A DNA stretch of 61,196 bases from Minisyncoccota bacterium (lineage in GTDB: Bacteria; Patescibacteriota; Minisyncoccia; Phycocordibacterales; UBA2100), in contig JAGOVW010000001.1 in NCBI GenBank assembly GCA_018060545.1, forward strand, positions 125,203 through 186,398. The letters are read 5' to 3'. Below, piece after piece: positions 54,264-60,951 of this stretch. How positions within the stretch are numbered: the stretch's first letter is position 1; the number at the start of each line of letters is the position of its first letter. The translations under genes were made by a program, and so were the position numbers. Under the pieces are notes generated by a model, which saw only the letters and a list, made by a program, of their open reading frames with translations, did not search any database and was not told the origin of the DNA.

Positions 54264-55304
54264 ATGCAGTACGTACGCGAGGCAGGACGAAGCAGAAAGG
54301 TGCGCGTCGTAACGATTGGTGGTGGAACAGGTCACTTTGTTTTGCTCTCGGGGTTAAAGAAGCATCCACTCGATTTGGCGGCAATTGTTTCGATGGCAGA
54401 TGATGGTGGCTCTACGGGAATCCTGCGCGACGAGATGGGTGTGCTTCCGCCGGGTGATGTGCGCCAGTGTCTCGCAGCACTCTCACAAGAAACGAAAGTG
54501 CTCCGTGAATTGTTCTCGTATCGATTTGCAGTGGGTGGTATGCGAGGACACTCGTTCGGAAATATTTTTCTAGCCGCATTGGAAAAAGTATCCGGTTCCT
54601 TTTCAGCCGCTGTAAAAGAAGCTGGTCGGGTGCTGGCAATCGCTGGCGAGGTGATTCCCGTGACGGAAGGGGATATGCGCCTGGTAATTCATTTGAATGA
54701 TGGCACAAAGCTTTCTGGTGAAAAATTTCTCGATGCTGACGAAAGGCTGCGCCAAGTGGGCGTTGCCAACATATCCCTCCTGAACCCCGTTATGGCTACA
54801 CCGCTTGCAGTAGAGAAAATTCATGCAGCTGATGTGATTTGCCTTGGTCCGGGCGATTTGTACGGTAGCGTGCTCCCGCCACTTCTGGTGCCGCAAATAG
54901 CTACGGCGATTCGCGAAAGCCGTGCACTCGTGATTTACACCGCAAATCTCACCAACAAGCATGGACAGACAGACGAATTCACCGCCGACGACTACGTGCG
55001 TGCAATTCACCGATACCTTGGTGGGCATCGTATTGGAGTAGTGTTGTGCAACAGCGAACCCCCTGCACCGCATTTGCTGGCGCGCTATGAAGCTCAAGAG
55101 GGGAAAAATATGATGGTTGCCTGCAAGCCTGTAGAGGGGAGCGGGTACGAACTGTTGAGTGCACCGATCCTCTCGCAAGAGACCATCATTTCAAAGCCAC
55201 AAGACGCGCTTGATACGCGGCGCTCGTTTATTCGTCATGATAGCAACCGACTCGCGGCTGCACTCATGCATATTATTGACGAGAAGTTTTCTGCTGCGCA
55301 CTAA
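54264..55304 (+). CDS. yvcK: YvcK/CofD-like gluconeogenesis factor
   Basis: A 346-residue protein of the YvcK/2-phospho-L-lactate transferase-like family. These proteins bind UDP-sugars and help balance carbon flow into cell-wall precursors. It shows I-G-G-G-T-G (18-23), V-S-M-A-D-D-G-G-S-T-G (about 45-55), P-P-G-D-x-R-x-C-L (about 66-74), G-H-S-F-G-N-I-F-L-A-A-L (about 98-109), L-G-P-G-D-L-Y-G-S-V-L-P (about 196-207) and T-K/N-x-G-Q-T-D-x-F-T (about 235-245). An in-frame ATG 12 codons upstream is possible, but TATGAT 6 nt before 54264 favours the later start. It overlaps the end of the convergent DoxX gene by 32 nt. Confidence 0.93.
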   Translation: MQYVREAGRSRKVRVVTIGGGTGHFVLLSGLKKHPLDLAAIVSMADDGGSTGILRDEMGVLPPGDVRQCLAALSQETKVLRELFSYRFAVGGMRGHSFGNIFLAALEKVSGSFSAAVKEAGRVLAIAGEVIPVTEGDMRLVIHLNDGTKLSGEKFLDADERLRQVGVANISLLNPVMATPLAVEKIHAADVICLGPGDLYGSVLPPLLVPQIATAIRESRALVIYTANLTNKHGQTDEFTADDYVRAIHRYLGGHRIGVVLCNSEPPAPHLLARYEAQEGKNMMVACKPVEGSGYELLSAPILSQETIISKPQDALDTRRSFIRHDSNRLAAALMHIIDEKFSAAH

Positions 55305-55683
55305 GCATGCCGCCGCCGGTGAGTGCGAGCCCCAAGAGTGCAAAGGCAAGGCCCCAGTCGCGCACACCGACTGCCGTGTATCCAAGTGAATACGCAATCA
55401 GTGCAAGGTGGAGCCCCATAACCAAAGCGGCAAAATGCACAAAAACGCCAAGGAAAATCAGTGTGCCGAGTGCTATTTCAGCACTACCGTTCAGAAGAAC
55501 CCACGTCTGCGCCCCGACGGGGGTAAGTGTCAAAACTTCGCTTGGTATGTAGCCAACCCAATCTTGCGGCGAGAGCAGCTGCTGTGAACCAAACCAGAGG
55601 AGGACACCGCTCAATCCGACGCGAATGATGAGGAGCCCCAGGCCAACGGCGTCAATTTTTGTAGCGAAAAACTTATTGAGCAT
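55273..55683 (-). CDS. DoxX-family membrane protein (resident copy)
   Basis: A 136-residue protein with four membrane helices (about 15-33, 60-80, 82-102, 108-128) in DoxX order. DoxX-type proteins serve in quinone or redox chemistry, but many are uncharacterised. The D-W-V-G-Y-I-P segment (about 41-47) and the N-G-S-A-E-I helix are close to S-W-V-G-F-L-P and F-G-I-S-E-I in the island copy at 56959. It overlaps the upstream cytochrome b5 gene by 11 nt and is surely co-expressed with it. Confidence 0.85.
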   Translation of the reverse strand: MLNKFFATKIDAVGLGLLIIRVGLSGVLLWFGSQQLLSPQDWVGYIPSEVLTLTPVGAQTWVLLNGSAEIALGTLIFLGVFVHFAALVMGLHLALIAYSLGYTAVGVRDWGLAFALLGLALTGGGMLSAQQKTSRQ

Positions 55684-56128
55684 AGGTACCTTTGTTCACG
55701 CCTTCTCGCTCGAGGCGCTTATCTTTGCTTTTTCCATGCTGACCGTTAAATGACGCAGTGAATTCTTCTTCGGTGCCACAGTATGGCGCAATCGCTGCTG
55801 CGGATCCTGGGTGGCGGGGGAGCCATGCGGTGATGTCGTACACGATGCCGTTGTACGCAACCCAGCAGTCTGCTTGGGTGTTGTGCGCGCTCAATACCTC
55901 TTTCGTGATGCTGCCGGCAGTTCCCGTTGTTCCTACAGTAGGAGCCTCGGTGCCGAAAGGTGCCGTAGATGTGCTTGATTCTGGTGATGCTGGTACTGCT
56001 GCGGTCTCGGTTGGTGCAGGTGATGGGGTAGGTGTGTCGCTTTCAGGTGCATTTGCTGTTTGCGCATAAAAGAATAGCCCACCAGCCAAAAGGATAACAA
56101 TGAGAGCAATGACGTAATGTTGTTTCAT
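55673..56128 (-). CDS. membrane-anchored cytochrome b5-like heme protein
   Basis: A 151-residue protein with an N-terminal hydrophobic anchor (about 5-22), a Pro/Thr/Ser-rich linker (about 26-70), then a cytochrome b5 fold (about 72-145): I-T-K-E-V-L-S-A-H-N, D-C-W-V-A-Y-N-G-I-V-Y-D-I-T-A-W-L, R-H-P-G-S (first heme His) and N-G-Q-H-G-K-S (second heme His). Two Cys (about 87 and 116) may form a disulfide. The domain faces outward. TAGAAT lies 6 nt before the ATG. It overlaps the DoxX gene, which suggests an electron-transfer pair. Confidence 0.9.
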   Translation of the reverse strand: MKQHYVIALIVILLAGGLFFYAQTANAPESDTPTPSPAPTETAAVPASPESSTSTAPFGTEAPTVGTTGTAGSITKEVLSAHNTQADCWVAYNGIVYDITAWLPRHPGSAAAIAPYCGTEEEFTASFNGQHGKSKDKRLEREGVNKGTYAQ

Positions 56129-56134
56129 GCCTCG

Positions 56135-56140
56135 ATTCTA
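56135..56140 (-). promoter_or_regulatory. -10 box, leaderless start of the cytochrome b5 / DoxX pair
   Basis: TAGAAT on the minus strand, 6 nt, then the ATG at 56128. Confidence 0.4.
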
Positions 56141-56219
56141 ACATTAATCAGAAATCCCGAAATAGTGGCAGGGACCTTAAGCAGGTCAAATCTCACCCCT
56201 CATCACGAAAAACACAGTC

Positions 56220-56249
56220 GCCCAGGCAGTGCCTGGGCTTCTTTGTTTT
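56220..56249 (+). terminator. terminator-like hairpin
   Basis: GCCCAGGC, loop AGT, GCCTGGGC, then TTCTTTGTTTT. No plus-strand gene precedes it within 900 nt, so it may belong to an unseen RNA or a lost gene. Confidence 0.55.
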
Positions 56250-56265
56250 GCGGAGGGGGTGAGAT
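56250..56265. repeat. left att-like direct repeat (copy of tRNA-Ser 3' end)
   Basis: GCGGAGGGGGTGAGAT is identical to 60779-60794, which covers the acceptor and T-stem of tRNA-Ser. The two copies frame a 4.5-kb element with a recombinase gene. Confidence 0.6.
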
Positions 56266-56381
56266 CGTCCCAGAATCGCGGCATTTTGCTTCGGCCTGAG
56301 GCCTCGCAAAATGACTCTCGTTCTTGGACGGCCCCTCGGATTTTCTGTTCGTGCGATCTCACAGAAAATATCCTGCGGGGC

Positions 56382-56418
56382 TTCGAATCTCACACGCAAG
56401 ACGCGCAGGCGCCTTGCT
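56382..56418 (+). repeat. inverted T-arm copy plus ACGCAAG/CTTGCT hairpin, tRNA-Ser version
   Basis: TTCGAATCTCAC equals the T-loop and 3' T-stem of tRNA-Ser (opposite strand). It is followed at once by ACGCAAGACGC, a GCAG loop and GCGCCTTGCT, then CCCT. This is the same order as by tRNA-Arg and tRNA-Lys. Confidence 0.7.
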
Positions 56419-56432
56419 CCCTATCGCAACAA

Positions 56433-56459
56433 AATAGCCCTGAAAGGGCTATTTTTTTT
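56433..56459 (+). terminator. terminator at the left edge of the 193-bp repeat
   Basis: AATAGCCCT, loop GAA, AGGGCTATT, then a run of T to 56459. The inverted repeat begins at the next base. Confidence 0.75.
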
Positions 56460-56652
56460 GCGGTGTTTGTTGGACAAAGTTCGAAACTATTTCGAGCAAA
56501 ATCCAAATGATTAAAACGGACTCGGCAGGGCGAAACAATTTGTCTGGGGGAAAGGATTCGCCCTGCCTCGGCTGATTTCCCGCCCGCAGGAGGGGTCTGG
56601 GGAGGAATGCGGGCGGGTTTCGGACTGGGGGTTTTCGGAAATTCGGCGGCTA
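56460..56652 (+). repeat. 193-bp perfect inverted repeat, left arm
   Basis: By base-by-base comparison the reverse complement is identical to 58952-59144. Inside are two strong hairpins: CAGGGCGAA/TTCGCCCTG (about 56526-56565) and CCCGCCCGCA/TGCGGGCGGG (about 56579-56617). No coding frame is credible. Confidence 0.95.
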
Positions 56653-56671
56653 CAAAATCAGAAAATACAGA

Positions 56672-56700
56672 TTGATAAAATCCATAATTTTTGCTATCAT
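56672..56700 (+). promoter_or_regulatory. sigma70-type promoter of the XRE/DoxX/propeller cassette
   Basis: TTGATA (56672-56677), a 17-nt spacer and TATCAT (56695-56700) begin just inside the left repeat arm. A second -10-like TACTAT is at 56739-56744. Confidence 0.55.
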
Positions 56701-56759
56701 TGTTTTGTGAGCAAAGAAAGAATCTTCTCATAAGATAATACTATCAAAGTTTGGATACT

Positions 56760-56957
56760 ATGGCAACTATATCACAAAACATAAAACGAATACGTACAAA
56801 ACAAGGATTAACGCAAGACGACTTGGTAAAAAAGGCGGACATCAAATACTCTACCCTTACAAAAATTGAGGGTGGTGTTGTTACAAAACCAAGCGTTCAA
56901 ACAATCCAAAAAATCGCCAAGTCGTTAGGCGTTCCTATGGAGGATTTATTAAAATAA
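56760..56957 (+). CDS. XRE-family helix-turn-helix regulator
   Basis: A 65-residue single-domain regulator. The helix-turn-helix runs through Q-G-L-T-Q-D-D-L-V-K-K-A and Y-S-T-L-T-K-I-E-G-G, ending I-A-K-S-L-G-V-P-M-E-D-L, the standard HTH_3 pattern. The ATG at 56760 gives a normal start; an in-frame TTG 9 nt earlier is less likely. It is first of three genes whose AT-rich codons contrast with the ~50% GC surroundings. It probably controls the cassette, perhaps by binding dyads in the repeat arm. Confidence 0.9.
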   Translation: MATISQNIKRIRTKQGLTQDDLVKKADIKYSTLTKIEGGVVTKPSVQTIQKIAKSLGVPMEDLLK

Positions 56958-56958
56958 T

Positions 56959-57411
56959 ATGGTAAACAAAATGCTTGGAACCTCTACTAATCGTGATAAG
57001 TTTATTGAATTATTACTCCGTATTGGTGTCGCGGCTGCATTTATTTACCCAGCAGTAGAGGCATTTTTTTATCCAAATTCTTGGGTTGGATTTTTACCGA
57101 TATGGATTCGAGATCTACCAATTAGCGATATTATTCTTTTGCACCTATTCGGAATATCCGAGATTATTATTGCTGTTTGGATTTTAGTAGGTAAAAGAAT
57201 ATTTATCCCTTGTATCCTAGCAACAACATATCTAATACTGATTATTACCATAAATTGGAAGTTTATGGATCTTCTATTTAGAGATTTTGCAATTCTTGTT
57301 ATTCCGATCGTACTTGCGATTAATAGTTATTCTCTAGAAAAAGAACGTATTAAGAGTTTACAAAAAATATGGGTTAATTTCAAAGATACAGTATGGAACA
57401 AAACAATCTAA
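56959..57411 (+). CDS. DoxX-like membrane protein (island copy)
   Basis: A 150-residue protein with four membrane helices (about 16-34, 55-78, 82-102, 108-128) and the N-S-W-V-G-F-L-P and F-G-I-S-E-I motifs shared with the resident DoxX gene at 55273. It begins 1 nt after the XRE stop and overlaps the next gene by 19 nt, so the three form one operon. AT-rich codon use indicates transfer from another lineage. The role is probably membrane redox chemistry linked to the cytochrome b5 domain of its neighbour. Confidence 0.8.
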   Translation: MVNKMLGTSTNRDKFIELLLRIGVAAAFIYPAVEAFFYPNSWVGFLPIWIRDLPISDIILLHLFGISEIIIAVWILVGKRIFIPCILATTYLILIITINWKFMDLLFRDFAILVIPIVLAINSYSLEKERIKSLQKIWVNFKDTVWNKTI

Positions 57412-58943
57412 AAACTAGAGATAAAATTATTGCTCTCATTGCAACAATTACACTTATTGCAATGAGTATTACTATATCTCTTAATCAAAAGGGGTACTTT
57501 AAAGAAAAGCAAACTGGTGCCTATAATCTTAAGGATGTAGCAGTGCATAATAAAGTAGATGACTGCTGGATTATTGTAGATGGAAAAGTTTTTAATATGA
57601 CGGAAGCAAGTAAGGGCCACCCAAGTATGTTTACTTGTGGTGGTGATGGATCTGCGAACTATCACAAAAATCATGGTCCTGTTATTCGTAGTCGCATGGA
57701 TCCATTTTTTATTGGAAAACTTGATGATGAGTCTATAAAAAAACTGACTGAAATAAAAGAAGATAAATCAGTGACAGCTAATTCAAATCAAGGTGCAGAC
57801 ATAAATCCACACCCTGAACTTTTTGCAAAAGAAGGGTCATGGAATCCACTTGATCTAATGATGGTCATGGAACGAGACAATCATGCTCTTCTTGTAGTCG
57901 ATGGTAGTACAAATAAAGCAGTTGGTAGAATTAAAGATATTGGATTTCAACCTCACACTCAAGTGTTTTCTCCTGATGGCAATTACACTTATCACATTTC
58001 CCGTGATGGTTGGTTGACAAAGATTGACCTAAGGACTCTTAAAGAAGTTAGGCATGTAAGCGTTGGCACCGTATCTCGTGGCACAGGACTTACCGATGAT
58101 GGTAAATACATCGTTATCGGAAATTATGAACCACAGAATGTTGTCATCTTAGATTCACAGACTCTGGAGGTTATTAAGACTATTGACCTTTTTGATGTGC
58201 GTGATGGCAAAACTATTCGTTCTCGAGCTGGTGCTGTTGTAGAGCATGGAACCAAAGTATTTATTGCACTTAAAGATCTACAAAGTGTATGGGTTATAGA
58301 TATGGCTAAACACGGGTTCCCTGTGACAAACTATTTCTGGAATATTGGGAAAGAGGGCGATACGCTCCATGATGCATACCTTACTCCTGACGGAAAGTTT
58401 TTTATTGCTGCAGTGCAAGGTTCGGACTTTGCTTGGGTTCTCAACGCAGACACAATGAAAGAAGTTGCTAGAGTAAAAACAGGCAAGACGCCACATACAG
58501 GACCAGGTGCAACATGGAATAATTACACATTCGTACCCGCACTTGGTGAAGGAAATATAACCGCAATAGATATGAGAACTTGGACTGACAAGGCGCATAT
58601 CAAAACTGCTGGTCCAGGATTGTTTGTAAGAAGCTATAATGCTGATCCTTCATATCCTTATATATGGGCAGATGCACCACTTGCAACAAAAGGTGATGAT
58701 GAAATTTATGTGATTGATGGTGCTACACTAACAATTAAAAAGACTCTTGTTCCAATGCCTGGTAAAAAAGCAGTTCATCCAGAATTTACTCGTGATGGTA
58801 AACATGTGTATGTTGGAGTGTGGGGTGGCGATAAAGTCTATGTGTATGACTCAAAAACATTTGAAGTTGTCACAACCATTGACTCCGTAACCCCAACAGG
58901 TATTTCAAGTGTCGGTCTGCGAATTGAAGAACTTGGGTTATAG
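57393..58943 (+). CDS. cytochrome b5 domain fused to a heme d1-type beta-propeller
   Basis: A 516-residue membrane-anchored, outward-facing protein. It has a membrane helix (about 11-30), a cytochrome b5-like domain (about 44-112) with D-D-C-W-I-I-V-D-G-K-V-F-N-M-T, K-G-H-P-S (first heme His, 76) and a second His at 91 or 94, then an eight-bladed-type propeller (about 150-505) like the heme d1 domain of NirS, NirN or NirF. His at P-H-T-Q-V-F-S-P-D-G (188), L-H-D-A-Y (about 316) and P-H-T-G-P-G-A-x-W (about 358) match d1-site regions of that family. NirS normally carries cytochrome c in place of b5. It may be a nitrite or NO-related redox enzyme, or only a d1-fold relative. It shares the AT-rich composition of the cassette. 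Confidence 0.78.
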   Translation: MEQNNLKTRDKIIALIATITLIAMSITISLNQKGYFKEKQTGAYNLKDVAVHNKVDDCWIIVDGKVFNMTEASKGHPSMFTCGGDGSANYHKNHGPVIRSRMDPFFIGKLDDESIKKLTEIKEDKSVTANSNQGADINPHPELFAKEGSWNPLDLMMVMERDNHALLVVDGSTNKAVGRIKDIGFQPHTQVFSPDGNYTYHISRDGWLTKIDLRTLKEVRHVSVGTVSRGTGLTDDGKYIVIGNYEPQNVVILDSQTLEVIKTIDLFDVRDGKTIRSRAGAVVEHGTKVFIALKDLQSVWVIDMAKHGFPVTNYFWNIGKEGDTLHDAYLTPDGKFFIAAVQGSDFAWVLNADTMKEVARVKTGKTPHTGPGATWNNYTFVPALGEGNITAIDMRTWTDKAHIKTAGPGLFVRSYNADPSYPYIWADAPLATKGDDEIYVIDGATLTIKKTLVPMPGKKAVHPEFTRDGKHVYVGVWGGDKVYVYDSKTFEVVTTIDSVTPTGISSVGLRIEELGL

Positions 58944-58951
58944 ATTTTCAT

Positions 58952-59144
58952 TAGCCGCCGAATTTCCGAAAACCCCCAGTCCGAAACCCGCCCGCATTCC
59001 TCCCCAGACCCCTCCTGCGGGCGGGAAATCAGCCGAGGCAGGGCGAATCCTTTCCCCCAGACAAATTGTTTCGCCCTGCCGAGTCCGTTTTAATCATTTG
59101 GATTTTGCTCGAAATAGTTTCGAACTTTGTCCAACAAACACCGC
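58952..59144 (-). repeat. 193-bp perfect inverted repeat, right arm
   Basis: Exact reverse complement of 56460-56652. It starts 8 nt after the propeller gene's stop and ends 4 nt inside the left arm of the 56-bp repeat. Confidence 0.95.
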
Positions 59145-59196
59145 CAAAATTCAGAATTCAAATTCCCGCCAAAAATATGGTCGGCGCGAAGCGCCG
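59141..59196 (+). repeat. 56-bp perfect inverted repeat, left arm (recombinase unit)
   Basis: Exact reverse complement of 60727-60782. A further inverted pair, CACGCTCCGCGTGGCTC (59246-59263 region) and its complement (60661-60678 region), lies inside. Together they bracket the recombinase gene. The rest of 59197-59282 is non-coding. Confidence 0.9.
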
Positions 59197-59282
59197 ACAC
59201 AAACGCATTCCCGCCAAAAATTCCCGAATCCAAAAGGTTTTTCCACGCTCCGCGTGGCTCACTCGTTTGCCAATACAATTTT

Positions 59283-60791
59283 ATGAATAATCACACCAGA
59301 AAGTTTTTCATATACACTCGCAAATCTACCGATACAGAGGATCGGCAAGTGAGAAGCATTTCGGATCAACTGGCCGAGTTAAAATCCCTTGCTCTCAAAG
59401 AGGATATTGATGTCGTGGATATTTTCGTGGAAAAACAAACCGCCAAAGTTCCGGGTCGGCCAGTATTTAATGAAATGCTTCTCCGTATCGAGCAAAACGA
59501 AGCGTCAGGGATTTTAGCGTGGCATCCCGACAGATTGGCGAGAAATAGTGTTGATGGTGGAAAGATAATATATTTGCTCGATACGGGAAAGATTGCCGAA
59601 CTAAAGTTTCCAACTTTCTGGTGTGATACGACACCGCAAGGCAAATTTATGCTTTCAATCGCTTTTTCGCAATCCAAGTATTATGTAGACAACCTTAGTG
59701 AGAATATAAAGCGTGGTAAGCGAAACAAAGTGAAAGACGGCATATGGCCTCAAATGTCTCCGCTGGGATATCTAAACGAGGGTGGAAAAATTGTTGTTGA
59801 TGAAAATATCGCGCCTTTAATCAAGAAAACATTTGAGGCCTATGCAACTGGGTCTTTCACTTTGCGCCAACTCCGCGACAAATTTAACGAACTTGGATTG
59901 AAGCGAAAAAGCGGAAAGGAACTTGCGGTGTCGAATTATCAAAAACTTTTGAAAAATCCGATATACACAGGTCTAATGCTGTATAACGGTGAAATCCACG
60001 AAGGCAAGCACGAACCGATTATCACAAAGAAACTTTTTGATTCAGTTCAGGAAGTGATGATCAGAAAATCCAAACCTCACTCGAAAGGTCTCAAGCCATT
60101 TTTGTATAGAGGATTTTTCCGTTGTGGAGAATGTGGCTGTTTCATTACTACCGAAACCCAAAAAGGTCATAACTATTTACGATGTACCAAACGGAAAAAT
60201 CCTTGCTCACAAAAATATACTCGTGAAGAAATCATCACTTCCGAAATTCAAAAGGAAATCAAAAAAGTTTCTTTGCCAGACGATTGGGCTAAATGGATGT
60301 TAGCGGAAAATGAAAAAGACAAATTGGTGGAAACCCAATCGTCTACGCTTTTTGCAGATTCAACAAAAGCCAATATTTCTCTTTTGGATTCCAAGATTGA
60401 GAAGCTGATGAACGCTTACCTTGAAAACGCACTTTCGCTCGACGAGTATCGAGATATGAAAAATAAACTTGTGAACGAGAAACAGCTTCTCAAAGAGAAA
60501 TTATCGGCTTTTGAGCAAAAAGCGAATAATCGGTTCGAACTTACCGAAAAGTTTTTGAAATACAATATAGAATTGGCAAACGAGGGAATAAATGAAGAGA
60601 AACTTCATTTATTCAAAAAAGTCGGTTCGAACTTTATTATTGAAGCTCGAACCGTACTTTTTGAGCCACGCGGAGCGTGGCGAATCCTTGCAGGATCAGG
60701 ATTTTGTGGGGGGAATGCAGAACAGACGGCGCTTCGCGCCGACCATATTTTTGGCGGGAATTTGAATTCTGAATTTTGGCGGAGGGGGTGA
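59283..60791 (+). CDS. large serine recombinase (site-specific integrase)
   Basis: A 502-residue recombinase that would cut and rejoin DNA through a phosphoserine link. The resolvase domain opens F-F-I-Y-T-R-K-S-T-D with catalytic Ser15, then A-W-H-P-D-R-L-A-R-N (about 80-89), and a recombinase domain with P-L-G-Y and F-x-x-Y-A-T-G-S-F-T-L-R-Q-L (about 155-210). A zinc ribbon C-G-E-C-G ... C-T-K-R-K-N-P-C (about 280-308) and a coiled coil (about 355-430) follow. The frame is open upstream to 59127, but that is repeat DNA; ATG 59283 starts the fold. The last ~43 residues are encoded by the right repeat arm, and the stop lies inside the tRNA-Ser gene, so the natural C-terminus was probably nearer residue 458. 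Confidence 0.92.
   Translation: MNNHTRKFFIYTRKSTDTEDRQVRSISDQLAELKSLALKEDIDVVDIFVEKQTAKVPGRPVFNEMLLRIEQNEASGILAWHPDRLARNSVDGGKIIYLLDTGKIAELKFPTFWCDTTPQGKFMLSIAFSQSKYYVDNLSENIKRGKRNKVKDGIWPQMSPLGYLNEGGKIVVDENIAPLIKKTFEAYATGSFTLRQLRDKFNELGLKRKSGKELAVSNYQKLLKNPIYTGLMLYNGEIHEGKHEPIITKKLFDSVQEVMIRKSKPHSKGLKPFLYRGFFRCGECGCFITTETQKGHNYLRCTKRKNPCSQKYTREEIITSEIQKEIKKVSLPDDWAKWMLAENEKDKLVETQSSTLFADSTKANISLLDSKIEKLMNAYLENALSLDEYRDMKNKLVNEKQLLKEKLSAFEQKANNRFELTEKFLKYNIELANEGINEEKLHLFKKVGSNFIIEARTVLFEPRGAWRILAGSGFCGGNAEQTALRADHIFGGNLNSEFWRRG
60727..60782 (-). repeat. 56-bp perfect inverted repeat, right arm
   Basis: Exact reverse complement of 59141-59196. It runs into the last 3 nt of the tRNA-Ser gene, which places the element boundary at the tRNA 3' end. 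Confidence 0.9.
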
Positions 60792-60794
60792 GAT
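60779..60794. repeat. right att-like direct repeat inside tRNA-Ser
   Basis: GCGGAGGGGGTGAGAT, identical to 56250-56265. It covers the acceptor 3' strand and part of the T-stem. Confidence 0.6.
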
Positions 60795-60864
60795 TCGAAC
60801 TCACGGTGGGTTGCCCCACTCTTGTTTTCAAGACAAGCGCATTAGACCACTCTGCCACCCCTCC
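60780..60864 (-). tRNA. tRNA-Ser (anticodon TGA)
   Basis: An 85-nt class II cloverleaf on the minus strand: acceptor GGAGGGG/CCCCTCC, anticodon stem CTTGT/ACAAG with loop CTTGAAA, long variable arm GTGGGG-CAA-CCCAC, T-arm GTGAG-TTCGAAT-CTCAC. CCA is not encoded. A serine-recombinase element abuts its 3' end. Confidence 0.96.
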
Positions 60865-60878
60865 TTGTCCACGGCAGT

Positions 60879-60907
60879 ATACTACCGTCGAGTTGCGTTT
60901 TTTCCAA
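60879..60907 (-). promoter_or_regulatory. sigma70-type promoter of tRNA-Ser
   Basis: On the minus strand: TTGGAA (60907-60902), a 17-nt spacer and TAGTAT (60884-60879), with the tRNA beginning 14 nt later. Confidence 0.6.
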
Positions 60908-60938
60908 GTCGTTTAGTGGTGTCTCACTATATATAGAG

Positions 60939-60944
60939 TATGCT
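60939..60944 (+). promoter_or_regulatory. -10 box, leaderless start of ruvX
   Basis: TATGCT, 7 nt, then the ATG at 60952. Confidence 0.4.
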
Positions 60945-60951
60945 GGGGGAC

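Larger units (their letters stand above)
56129..56459. other. non-coding stretch with tRNA-Ser-like fragments and two terminators
   Basis: No gene is seen. It holds AAATCTCACCCCTC (56188-56201), GCGGAGGGGGTGAGAT (56250-56265) and TTCGAATCTCAC (56382-56393), all pieces of the 3' end of the tRNA-Ser gene located 4.4 kb to the right. It also holds hairpins at 56280-56313 and 56339-56373, and terminators at 56220-56249 and 56433-56459. Confidence 0.7.

Noticed and set aside
56460-59144. Classical insertion sequence or composite transposon
   Set aside because: The 193-bp inverted arms enclose no transposase, and no short target duplication was found at the outer edges. The only recombinase is of serine type and lies outside these arms.
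60779-60864. tRNA-Phe (GAA) reading of the minus-strand tRNA
   Set aside because: Shifting the loop by one base gives GAA, but the stem CTTGT/ACAAG fixes the loop as CTTGAAA. The long variable arm is of class II, so it is tRNA-Ser(TGA).
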